Shown one piece after another: positions 44,408-55,300 of a stretch of DNA of 64,000 nt; within the stretch, counting starts at the first letter, position 1, and every line of letters begins with the position of its first letter. Both the position numbers and the translations under genes were made by a program. A model generated the notes under the pieces. It searched no databases. It had not been told where the DNA came from and was given only the letters and a program-made list of their open reading frames with translations. Origin of the DNA: Ischnura elegans. Lineage: Eukaryota > Arthropoda > Insecta > Odonata > Coenagrionidae. The stretch lies in assembly GCF_921293095.1 (NCBI RefSeq), contig NC_060252.1:7316001-7380000 (forward strand). Reading direction: 5' to 3'.

Positions 44408-47088
44408 CCCCAGCAGCAGAGAAGGTTGTCTCAACGTTGTAGCAACGTTACAAATGTTGCACTGTAATGTTAACGTTGACGCAACGTTTGGACAACGTTT
44501 AATGGCAACGTTACTTTGCAACATTGTGGGCAATATTTTCATTTGCCTATTAGATTTCCAATTCCATAATCTAAGGTTTAATAACTTCTTAAGTCCATGA
44601 ATCGCGTTTTAAACAGCTTTTTTGGGGATGCATTGACTTTCGTCATTCAATTCCATTTAGAATATTTTCAACGAAGGTGCCAAAAAACTAAGTCCGAAAA
44701 TCATCTGGGCAAAGAACGCAAAAAACACAAATGAAGTTTAACTTTGGACTTCGATTCTTAAATTTTTCTGTCTAATTTGGGTGGGCCCGGGCCTACCCTG
44801 TCCCTAGGACGATCGCTGACACAGTTAGCATGCAAACTTGCGACAAACGCTTGTACTTGTCCTTGGGTTGTCATCAGCTTGTGACGACCAACCTTGTCGC
44901 GGCAAGTTTGCAGCAAACTTGCTGTGACAAACTAATTCTGGCTTCAATGCTATATGCAAGCTTGAATAAAACTTACGAGCTATGTGAACTCATACTAGCC
45001 ATGATTTTCTCTATGCATAGACTTAAACATCACACCTGCAGAGGACATGCTATATCGCATTAATAGCAGATTTGTCATATCATATACCTGCTGCAAAAAT
45101 TTATTTACGGGAGAACCCATTAACCATATTCCTAAATGTAACTTCACAGATGATAGACAATAGAAAATAATTAACACTCATAAACAATAAACCCATTTTA
45201 AATTAAAAAAAAACTAAAAGGATTTCACATCAATGAATACGATGTAGATGTACAAAGAAAAGTATAAACACTCCTCATCGGTGTTACATATTTCTATGGC
45301 CACAGCGAAATATCTCAACAAGGAGAGTAAATTTTGGTGGCAAGCGGTATGTTAGATATAATTTCATTCTCACGTATTTCATATGTATCCTCTGATATGA
45401 TTTTCAAACTACCGCCCATGTTTTACAACTGTCGATCTATCGAAGTGCCATCGATACAAGATGGCCGCCGGCATGATAATGTATTGGCTTTGTTTACTTT
45501 CTTGCGTGCATCAATTTTCATTCTTGGTTTTACTCTCAACCCAATTGAGTAGCAATCATTTGCATTGAGCTGCGAATCAATGGCCATCGGAATTTGTGGT
45601 GTTTTGTTTGACTTTTGGGGAATCCTTCCAGATCCTTCGAACGGGTATCATCCGAACGGGTTTGTAATTTTTTTTAGTGTTGATTCATATAAGGCAGAGT
45701 TTATACTTTCATATTTTTGTGAACTATTTTTACCAAGTGGATTTTTTAAATGTGTGTTGCCTGCGCATATATCTGGTAGACTAGGGTTTAAACTTTATAA
45801 CTATCATAATCAGATATTATAATTACACTACAATCCAAAGCTTACTTTTTATCAAATTTAATGTTTACTGTGAAATCGCGATTCTATAAGACCGGAATCT
45901 CTACAATGGAGAAACTGTAGCCTATTGTAGAAATTTCAGGCTGTAGGCTGCGCGCTTTCACAGAAATATATAATGCGAAACAATGAGGCATTGTTTTTAG
46001 CACAACGACAATATCTGATTAGCTGGAAATTTTAATCAGAGGACAGTTTTCGTCTCATGGCGCCGTGAATCGTAATTGTTGAGAATAGTTAAGTTTATAA
46101 ACTCAGTACGCTACTTCAACGCAGTCATTGAATGTGAAGAATGTCAATAAGAATGCACAGTAAAATTTTGGAATTTAGTAAAGGGTCAATTCATCCAGGA
46201 AATTTTCGAAATTACACCCACCGACTCGGATTTTTACAAAATTTTTGTCGCCTGCTACTACCACCTATTTAATGGCCTTTGTAAAATGTTTCCTTTCTCA
46301 CTCTCATAGTTTGCAAGATATGAGGGTTCGAAGTTTGAAATGTTTGCCCAGAGGTGGCTCATCGTTTGAGATATTTGCTTATAGTTTGTTTATTTTATTG
46401 AAAAAAAAATGGTATCAAAGTACATTTGACTATTACTGTGCATTGTGGGGTAAATGATAACACTAATTTAAATAAAATTATTTAAATAATACACTTCACT
46501 CGTAAAAGTGAAATGAGTCTGGCTGAACTGGTGTTGTGCAAAGTCAGCTTCTTTCATCGAAGAGACATTCTTCCAGAACCCATAGGAGCAAAGAGGATCA
46601 GTTCAGATGAAAACTTCAGCGTCACATTGTTATAGCAATGACAAACCAAGTGTAGTTGATTGAAGTGTATTATTTAGATAATTTTATTTAGGTTAGTATT
46701 TTCATTTCTCTTATAATGCACAGTAAGAGTCTAATGTAAGTCGATACCATTTTTTCCATAAACTAAACTCTTGAAAAATAGGTGAATTCCAGGAAAGGAG
46801 CATAATTTCACAGAACATTTCCAAGCCATTTGGGCTCTTTTCATCTCACCTGCCACAAGACAAGTATTGTTCTTATAAAATTATATGAACAAGTTCACTA
46901 TTGTGGCTCTGGTTTGGTCTTAGATTTACTGACCATTATTTCAAATGAATCATCATAAAGCTATGGATACACTTATACTTATTATCTTATATTACACGTC
47001 CCAAATCCCCCTCACTGAGGCAGAAAAAGTAAAACCTGAAATACTCAGTGGCAGTCAAAACACCACCATTTTTATTTCATAGTATTAA

Positions 47089-47759
47089 CACTTTGCGTGC
47101 CATGGACGTAATATTACGTCCTGCTAATCCTTCTGAGGATTGCCATGGACGTAATATTACGTCTTTCCATTTAATTGGCTTTGTATGCGTGAAGCCGTAA
47201 TATTTCGTCCGTGGTACTTTTCCAGTTTACTGCTTAGGGGTTCTGTCTTTCAAAAATCAACTGCTCAATGGAAAAAGAGTTCAATTTATGTCTTGAGGAC
47301 GAAAAGTCCTCTGCAGCTACCGGCAACCTCATCTTAGGCCACTTAGTGTGAAAATTCTTTGGGCCAATGGACCGTTCGTTGAGGGTGCATTGACCCTTTT
47401 TGTCATCCAGGTTTTATAATGCTTTGCTTGGAACAATGCTTTTTTATGATTTCCGTGCTTTAAATAGTTCAAATTGAGCGTATTAAAAAAATTATTATGC
47501 ATGCTATGGTGGTACATCATATGTTACAACTTTTTTATTTTTCAAAAACAGTAGGTTTCATTGTTAAATTATATATTTAAGAATTAGCAATAAATGTTAT
47601 TCAACTCATTCATAAAGAAGAGAAAAGTCCCTTTTTATTGAAATGAACATCGATATAAATATATTTTTGATGCTAATGTTTTAAAAAATGTACGAATATA
47701 GTAAAAAATGGCTGGATTTTTCAGTAGGGTTTTAAATTTAGCAGCCGGCACTCAAAGTG
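47089..47759. mobile_element. piggyBac-like element nested in B
   Basis: TTAA flanks both sides (47085-47088 and 47760-47763). The ends are CACTTTGCGTGCC and GGCACTCAAAGTG. It is the same insertion as in element A, in reverse orientation. Confidence 0.7.
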
Positions 47760-49648
47760 TTAAGGAGTGCATATTTACCTCTCATAAAAGAATTGGATGA
47801 GTTAACTAGTCTGCCTTTTCGTGATTATTCTTAAAATACGAAGAAAAGTTTTTGAGCTAAAGAAATCGGTTAATTAACAATTTTGGACATTATTTTGGCT
47901 AACATTGCAATACAGGGGGGATGAAAGGGATTACTAAGGAAGCTACGTATTTGGATACACAATGGGTCAAAATTTCATTCAAATGTTTATTTTTGGTTTC
48001 TGAGCTATGAATTTTTACCTTGTGCCCTGCACACTGGAATTTAAATCCCACTACCACCACGTCTGAGCAAACATCTCAAGCTTCGACCCCTCATATCTTG
48101 CAAACCATGAGAGTGAGGGAGGAAATATTTTTTGCATGGGTAATGAAATAGGTGGTAGTATCTAGTGACAAAAATTTCATAAAAATCTGAGTCGGTGCCA
48201 TGGCCTAGGTGAACTGACATGGAATGACCCTAAACTTTGAAAAACTAAAGAAAAATCTTTGGGCCACATTGCATTAGTTTCATTTGTTTCAAACTCTTTG
48301 CTTTGACATTACTCTAATGCTAAAAACTGGTTATTGTATTATAAACTTGGTCAATAGAAAAGAATGATATGAATGGTGATATGCATAATGTGAAAATGAA
48401 ATAAACAGAGTTAATTTAGTTTCTATACAAGAGTTGGGCGTGGAAAACACACTCAAAAAAACCACTTTGTGAAAATGGATGACAATAAAATGCATTTAAA
48501 ATCTGGCTAATACAAATTTTAACAGTCTACTCATCTTGGTGGTGATGAAGCAACCAAAAAGGTTCAGCGGTTGATACCCTTTTGAGGGATTTGGAAGGAT
48601 TCTACAAAAGGCAAACAGAAGGGAAGAAAAGTCTTTCTTCCCTCATTTATACCATGCAATAGCTAGTAAGTGCCTATTTTAATTAAAGCTGTTTCCTAGC
48701 TCATGATAAGTAATGTTACTGTAATTCAAGTTCATTTGTAGCAAGAGAATGTTATTAAATTTTGTATTCACCTCATAAGTTATTTCATTCCTACTCTCTA
48801 CGTTAAAGACGCACCACTTTTTATGTGAGTAGATGCCATATGATTTCACATTTATAGGCTTTACATATACTAGCATTTTCCAATTCTACTTCGCTCAAGA
48901 TTAATGTTTAGTCCTTTCTTACTACAGGGGAAAACAAATATCATTTGTAAACCTCTGGAATTGGATAAAAATATCCATTATTCCTCGAGTACACAATTGG
49001 GATAGTCCAAGTGTGATCTCTGTATAGCTGATGGCCACATGCAATTGTTTTTATGGTAGTGTTCCTATTCCAACTTGACTTGAACTTTGATGAAGTCATA
49101 CACCTACACATTGAGCTATTACTTTTTACTGATTAATATCACTATTTTGACTCTTTCAAAAGCAATTTTTAATGAGGAAAGCTATTTCAGGTTTTCATTT
49201 GCATGACAAACTTGTTTTTAAATACTTATAGCCTAAGGTCATTTCTGTACTCTGAAACTATTTGAAAAGTTTTTGTGAATTAGAAAAGATGGTGTGAATG
49301 TAGGGCGTTTTTAGCTATACCATCTTTCATGTACAATAAGTGGTCACCATTTCTTGCTTTAAATATTGGAATGTACTAATGAATTTCTTAGCATTTGTAA
49401 TACTTTTCTATGTAAAGTATATGAATGTGAATTAGGAATTCAACTGATGTTTATGATTTGCTTATACTCTTCCATTATGCGATACAACCTATTTTTAGAG
49501 AAATTACTCCAAATATTACCATTGTTTTTTCTGCTGATTTTGGACCATGTCTGGGTCAATTCTCATTCAGCATTCCAAAATTGGAAACATTGGTTTTATC
49601 GTGGCCATAGCCCTCAACATGTAAGCAATTTGTATGACAAATTAACTA

Positions 49649-50095
49649 CCCCAGCAGCAGAAAGGTTGTCTCAACATTGTAGCAACGTTAGAATGAGGAA
49701 ACATACAAGTTGTCACAACGTTTCTTAAAATTGTCACAACGTTGCACAACGTTGTTTCAACGTTGTCTCAACGTTGAAGTTCCCAGGAAACAACGTTGTG
49801 ACAACGGTAAGACAATATTGTCAGAACGTTGTGACAACGTTGTGACAACGATAAGACAATATTGTCAGAACGTTGTGACAACGTTGTGACAACGGTAAGA
49901 CAATATTGTCAGAACGTTGTGACAACGTTGAGACAATGTTGTCACAACGTTGTTTCCTGGGAACTTCAACGTTGAGACAACGTTGAAACAACGTTGTGCA
50001 ACGTTGTGACAATTTTAAGAAACGTTGTGACAACTTGTATGTTTCCTCATTGTAACGTTGCTACAACGTTGAGACAACCTTCTCTGCTGCTGGGG
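49649..50095. repeat. Palindromic terminal module of element B
   Basis: Counterpart of 8446-8936: arms with CAACGTTG motifs around three copies of a 44-bp unit (starts 49803, 49847 and 49891). It is 44 bp shorter than the module in A. Confidence 0.8.
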
Positions 50096-50418
50096 CAAGA
50101 GCAATTCAATGAAAAATAAAAGCATATATTCATAATAATGCAACAGTATACACAATCGCTGTCAAAAACAGATCTCCTTATCCTGGTGCAATTGCTGGTA
50201 CCACTCTCCTATCTTTTTATTTATTTTACCAAAACCAACATGAACCAGCGTAGGCTTCTTATCAGCATCTGAGGAAATACCAAAGAACACACATAAAGCA
50301 TCTACTGATACAAAAGACGCAATCAATGGGAGATCAATTGTAAAAGGAGGGAAGGAATAACTGACAAGAGTAAAAACTATACCAAGAATAGCTTTGTAAT
50401 AATTATAATATTTATCAT

Positions 50419-51027
50419 TGTGGTAATCGGAAGATACTCTGCGTGGCGGGAAAGGAGGCGGGACGCTACTTTTCCCGCCCTAGGGTGCGTGGGTCCAAGT
50501 AGCATTTCTTAGAATTCGAACCACGCCCGAGGGTACTCTACCCTTTCCCGCTGCGACCCCTTTCCCTCCACCCGCACCCCAAGAAAATAGCTATATAGGG
50601 CAGAAATTGTGGCCCGCGGGTGACAGTTTTTCGTGGGAGTACAGCAAGTGCGGAGTGCTTGGGCAGAGCGAGTTCGTCGTTCGGGGACTGCTACGACTCT
50701 CCTCGGGGGACTCTTCGGGACCTAGACGCGGGAGCTGCGGTAGATCTCGAACGACGACTCGAGTGGGAATCGAGCCGGGTACAACAAGATCCACGTACAT
50801 CGGCACCGCCTCTCCCTACTCGCCGCCACGTAAGTTCTCTGCCCAAGCATTCCACCTCCGTGCGCGCCAGCCTCAAATCCCCCCCGGTGCAAGTGCAAGA
50901 ACTGAATAAGAACGAACAATAAAAGCTGTGTTAATTACTCCCAATGAGCATTTGATTCGCTCTCCCTTCGGGACCTTATCCAGGCAGAAGACCTACCTGT
51001 AGGTAGCAGTGTCGTCCCGTCGCGACA
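50419..51027 (+). repeat. Gypsy 5' LTR
   Basis: It begins TGTGGTAATCGG and ends CGTCGCGACA. A TATA-like CTATATAGG lies at 50591-50599 and AATAAA at 50918-50923, giving a plausible U3-R-U5 layout. The LTR has high G+C compared with its surroundings. Confidence 0.93.
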
Positions 51028-51030
51028 TTT

Positions 51031-51048
51031 TGGTGTCAGGTGGAAAAT
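51031..51048 (+). promoter_or_regulatory. Candidate primer binding site
   Basis: TGGTGTCAGGTGGAAAAT begins three bases after the 5' LTR, the usual place for a tRNA-primed start, and starts with TGG as expected for a CCA end. The tRNA is not identified. Confidence 0.5.
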
Positions 51049-51170
51049 TAATTGTAATTTTCGGGAGCTAGTTTTACAGTGAATAATCTAAAGGACATTT
51101 ATTCCGATTTTTTGTTATTTTCGTGCTTTATTTTATTTTTGTTTGTGTTGAATTTTGGTATTACTTCACT

Positions 51171-52340
51171 ATGGCCTGGCCGCAGGAAAATTTTATTTTC
51201 AAACAAAACACGAATCCATTATTTCGGCACGAGCATAGCGCGGATTTAATTGATTTTCGTCCATCAGTTAATACTATAACCCCAAATCATTCTGAGAATT
51301 TACCTAATCCGCCATCCACTTCACCTAACTCCGCCATCCCTCACACTCTTGGGGGACAAGTATATTTTATTCCGCTATTCAGTGGGGATGATGACGTATC
51401 GGTAGAAACTTTTTTAGAAAAATTAGATTTAATTCGCAATTTAAGCGCTTGGACCGAACCTCAAACGTTATGTGTCGCGCGCTTACGCTTGGCAGGTTCC
51501 GCTGCTGAATATGTGTCGGCTAATCCACACGTAGTCAAAAGCTTCAGTGATTTCCTTAGGTATTTAAAACAGAGATTTTCTGCCCGCATTTCACCTCTGT
51601 CTCTCGAGCGCTTATTTTCCAGCTGCACTCAGCAGCCTTTGGAAACAGTAGCAGGCTACGCAACAAGGCTTCGGAAAATTGCAAGGCAATTGCTGGAAAC
51701 GCTCGCGGATCCCTCCTCGGAAGTGGCCACGGCGATGATAGGAAACAGGCTTCTTTTGCAATTTTTGTCGGGATTAAGAGAAGAAATAGGTCGCTTTGTG
51801 CAAGTCAGACACCCAAAGAGTATGTTAGAGGCCGAAGAGTATGCTCTGCAGGAGGAAGCGACTGTGAAGAGTTACGCCGCCAAAAAAATAGACGCGCAGT
51901 ATGTGCATATGTTGGATAGCTTTCCCTATGACCCTGCCTTCCACATCCCTTCACCCCAAGCCGGGAGAATACCCTCACTCTCCCTTTCTTCGTCCAGCTT
52001 TCCTCAAGTGAACCACATCCCTGACAGACAAGGCCTTCGCCCACACCCTTCTCCTAGACCCTCTCCTGCCCATAAACCTGTCGTTCAAGATCGCCCAACA
52101 AATGACAACCGAAGCTGCTATTCTTGCGGAAAGACAGGTCATATTTCTAAGTACTGTCGCTCGCAAGCCCAGCGCTGCTATAATTGTGGGGAAAATTCAC
52201 ACTTCTCCAAGGAATGTCCACTTCAGTGTTGTGGAATTTGTAAAGAAATCGGCCATCGCCCGCTCCATTGCCCCATCAAGAAGACCTCCGAGAAACCGGG
52301 AAATGGGATAACCCCGGCCGCGAGGTCGGGGACGAAGTAA
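51171..52340 (+). CDS. gag: Gypsy Gag polyprotein
   Basis: The frame is open from 51123, but the Met at 51171 (MAWPQENFIF) is the more likely start because the 16 codons before it are hydrophobic and lie close to the LTR. From there it is 389 residues. The central part (about residues 85-220) has the shape of a retrotransposon capsid domain (ETFLEKLDLIRNLSAW, LKQRFSARISPLS). A basic, Pro-rich linker follows. At the end are three CCHC zinc knuckles: CYSCGKTGHISKYC, CYNCGENSHFSKEC and CGICKEIGHRPLHC. It should form the particle and bind RNA. It overlaps pol by 73 bp, with pol in the -1 frame. Confidence 0.92.
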   Translation: MAWPQENFIFKQNTNPLFRHEHSADLIDFRPSVNTITPNHSENLPNPPSTSPNSAIPHTLGGQVYFIPLFSGDDDVSVETFLEKLDLIRNLSAWTEPQTLCVARLRLAGSAAEYVSANPHVVKSFSDFLRYLKQRFSARISPLSLERLFSSCTQQPLETVAGYATRLRKIARQLLETLADPSSEVATAMIGNRLLLQFLSGLREEIGRFVQVRHPKSMLEAEEYALQEEATVKSYAAKKIDAQYVHMLDSFPYDPAFHIPSPQAGRIPSLSLSSSSFPQVNHIPDRQGLRPHPSPRPSPAHKPVVQDRPTNDNRSCYSCGKTGHISKYCRSQAQRCYNCGENSHFSKECPLQCCGICKEIGHRPLHCPIKKTSEKPGNGITPAARSGTK

Positions 52341-55300
52341 TTTTGGCAGTATCACCAGTATCGGGTATGGCAGTAAGAGTTCAAATATTGGGAAAGCCTT
52401 ACCGTTTTTTAGTGGACACCGGAGCAGCAGTTACCATTATAAATGAGAAAAAATTTCCATTTCATACTCTCCAGGTTTTGCCCTACAATCGACCAATTAA
52501 GAGCGCCTCGGGTCATTGTTTAAAAACTTCTGGCCAAAGCTACCTTCCATGCTTAATAGGTGGAATACCATACCCCCATGATGCTCTTATTGTTGACTTG
52601 GGAGAGACGGAGTATGATGGTATACTAGGATTAGATTTTATGACGCAGTATGGAAGTCAAATATGCCTCGCTAGCGGCACCTTCAAAATTACACCGGATC
52701 ACACCGTGGAGTTGCTCTCGAGAGATGCCCCTTTGGAAGAGATAAAATTAATTTCTTTCGAAGAGACTAGTGGTAGCAAGGAAAATAAATCAAACTATAT
52801 TCCAATTAACGATACGGATTTGCTTTTCTTTATGGAAGAAGAAAAACTTAAGGACTTACCGGAACCGATATTACCCCAACAGGCCTCCATCGCAGTAGGA
52901 AATTTGATCGACATTGACACATCCTGGTCGGTTGAAACAGAAACGCAAAATAGATTGAGTAATTTTCGGGAGACAAATGATATAATGCTTGAGGAATTTT
53001 CAGGACCTTTAAGGAGAATTAGTGAAAGTGGAGAGGAATACGAGAGAACGCCAGTGGACGAGTCAAATGGAGAGGATGAATGTGAGGTTATCGAAATCAT
53101 CCCGGCCGAAAGGCAAGAACAGGATCATCTTGGAGAAATGGGAGAGATTGAAGAGTATTATGGGCCGTCAGGGACTCTACCAGGGAAATTTTGGAGTACT
53201 GACGATGAAAGGGTATGTACCGCAGTCTCTTCCGCCGAGAGGCAATCGCGAGATGACCTTGTGACCAAGGGAGAGATATGCGATGGGTATGAGCAAAGCA
53301 TCACTGATCCTCTAAAGAATTATTTTGGGCCGTCAGGGACTCTACCAGGAAAATTTTGGAGTACTGACGATGAAATGGCGTGCACCGCAATCTTTCCCGC
53401 CGAGAGGCAATTACAAGATGACCTTGTGACCAAGGGAGAGATATGCGACATGTATGATAAAAACGCTGATCTCCGACAAGAAAAGTTTCGAACGTATGCA
53501 TATTTAAAGAAACGAGAAAAAATTCCCCCCTATTCTGCAGTATTAATCGCCGCCTGGAATGAAGAATTAGCTGGAAAAGTCGTGTCAGTGGAGGCAGCGG
53601 ACAATGAGACACTTGTAATCCCCTCTGTCTCTAAAGTTTCCGACGCTGGAGCCGTGAATGTTCTTCTAGGAAATCTTACTAGTTCCGAACAAGTCCTGAA
53701 AGCTGGAACAGGGATTTGTGTGGAAGAAGAAAATGAGGAAATTGTGTTCTTATCCATTCAGGAGGGAAAGGAAGAACCACCAATTTGGCCAGAAGAGGCG
53801 AAAGATGGTGATTTATTATCACTATTTAAATTCGATAGCGTACCAGAAGGCGCGAGAGACTCCCTGAAAATTTTAATCAGCGAATATTCCGATATATTCA
53901 CCCACGGATCCATTCCTCTCGGATGTACAAATCAAGTGAAGCACGTTATTAACGTTGGTGACGCCCGACCGATTAAAAAACAACCTTATCGCGTCCCCCA
54001 TGGCCTTCGACCTATTCTAGAGAAAGAAATTAATGAGATGCTCGCTCAAGGTGTCATATCACCTTCTACGAGTCCTTGGGCTGCGCCTCTCATTCTGGTG
54101 AAAAAGAAGTCATCATCAAATAATGGTATCCGGCAGTACCGTCCTTGCGTAGACTACCGGGCGCTTAACAATGTCACCGTTAAGGAAGTTTTCCCTCTGC
54201 CAAATATCGAGGAGACGTTTGATCAATTAGGAGGGGCAAAATATTTTTCTACGATGGACCTCTGCAGTGGGTATTGGCAGGTGGAGATGGATGAAGCAAG
54301 TAAACAATACACGGCCTTCAGTACACCAGACGGGCATTACGAGTGCAACCGCATGAGCTTCGGACTCGCGAATGCACCCTCTACGTTCATGCGCTTAATG
54401 ATGAAGGTACTTCGTGGGATGATCAACCATGGATGCGCCTGCTACCTGGACGACATAATACGCTATGATTCTACCCCCGAAGACCACATCAATGGGCTCC
54501 GAGAAGTTTTTAGCCGATTGCGTAGTGCAAACCTACGACTTAAGCCGCAAAAATGTAACTTCTTCAAGGAGCGAGTAGGATTTTTGGGCCATGTGGTGTC
54601 GGTCGATGGAATACGGCCGGACAAAGAGAAAGTTGAGGCCATAAAAAACTTCCCTATACCTAAGAATGTTCAGGCAATACAATCCTTCCTCGGTCTCGTC
54701 GGATATTATAGACGTTTTATACCGGATTTCGCGGACGTTTCTTGCCATCTCACACGGCTGATTAAAAAAGGCAACGAATTTGTTTGGGAAGAGGAACAGC
54801 AACAGGCGTTCGAGAAATTAAGATTGGCTCTCTGCACTCAACCCGTTCTAAAATTTCCTGATTTTTCGAAACCATTTCTTCTTTACACTGACGCCTCTAC
54901 TCAAGCGTTGGGAGGAATATTGGCGCAAAATTTTGAAGATGGTGAGCACCCTGTGGCCTGTGCCAGCCGGCAGTTGCGTAAAGCTGAGAAGTCATATTCC
55001 GCAACAGAACTAGAGTGCTTAGCAGTGGTGGAAATGATTAAAAAATTTCGCGTATACTTGCTCGGAAGAACCTTCACCCTCTATACAGATCATAAGCCGC
55101 TAAAATGGCTGCTAACGCAGAAAGAGCCGAAGCCGCGATTGGCGCGCTGGATCATGGAGATCACTGAATTTACGTTCGACATCCAACACCGACCTGTCAA
55201 ACAACTGCCCCACGTAGATGCGCTATCCAGAATAATTCCCGGGATTAACGCCCTCGAGGTGGAGATGGTCACTCACGAGCCAACGTGGGATAAGGAGAAA

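Larger units (their letters stand above)
44408..50095. mobile_element. Element B: inverted copy of element A inside D
   Basis: The ends are CCCCAGCAGCAGAGAAGG and its complement, with CA on both sides (44406-44407 and 50096-50097). The sequence is the reverse complement of element A with about 98 percent identity as judged by eye. For example, two internal 70- and 77-codon frames are identical and a 65-codon frame differs at two residues. The length is 5688 bp against 5740, mainly from the terminal tandem array. The near-terminal block at about 44588-44725 encodes MNRVLNSFFGDALTFVIQFH and is shared with element E. No transposase is seen. Confidence 0.85.

Noticed and set aside
50607..50922. 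Two overlapping 100-codon frames in the 5' LTR (repeated at 57675-57990)
   Set aside because: They overlap in two frames, lie wholly in the LTR and are due to its GC-rich composition.
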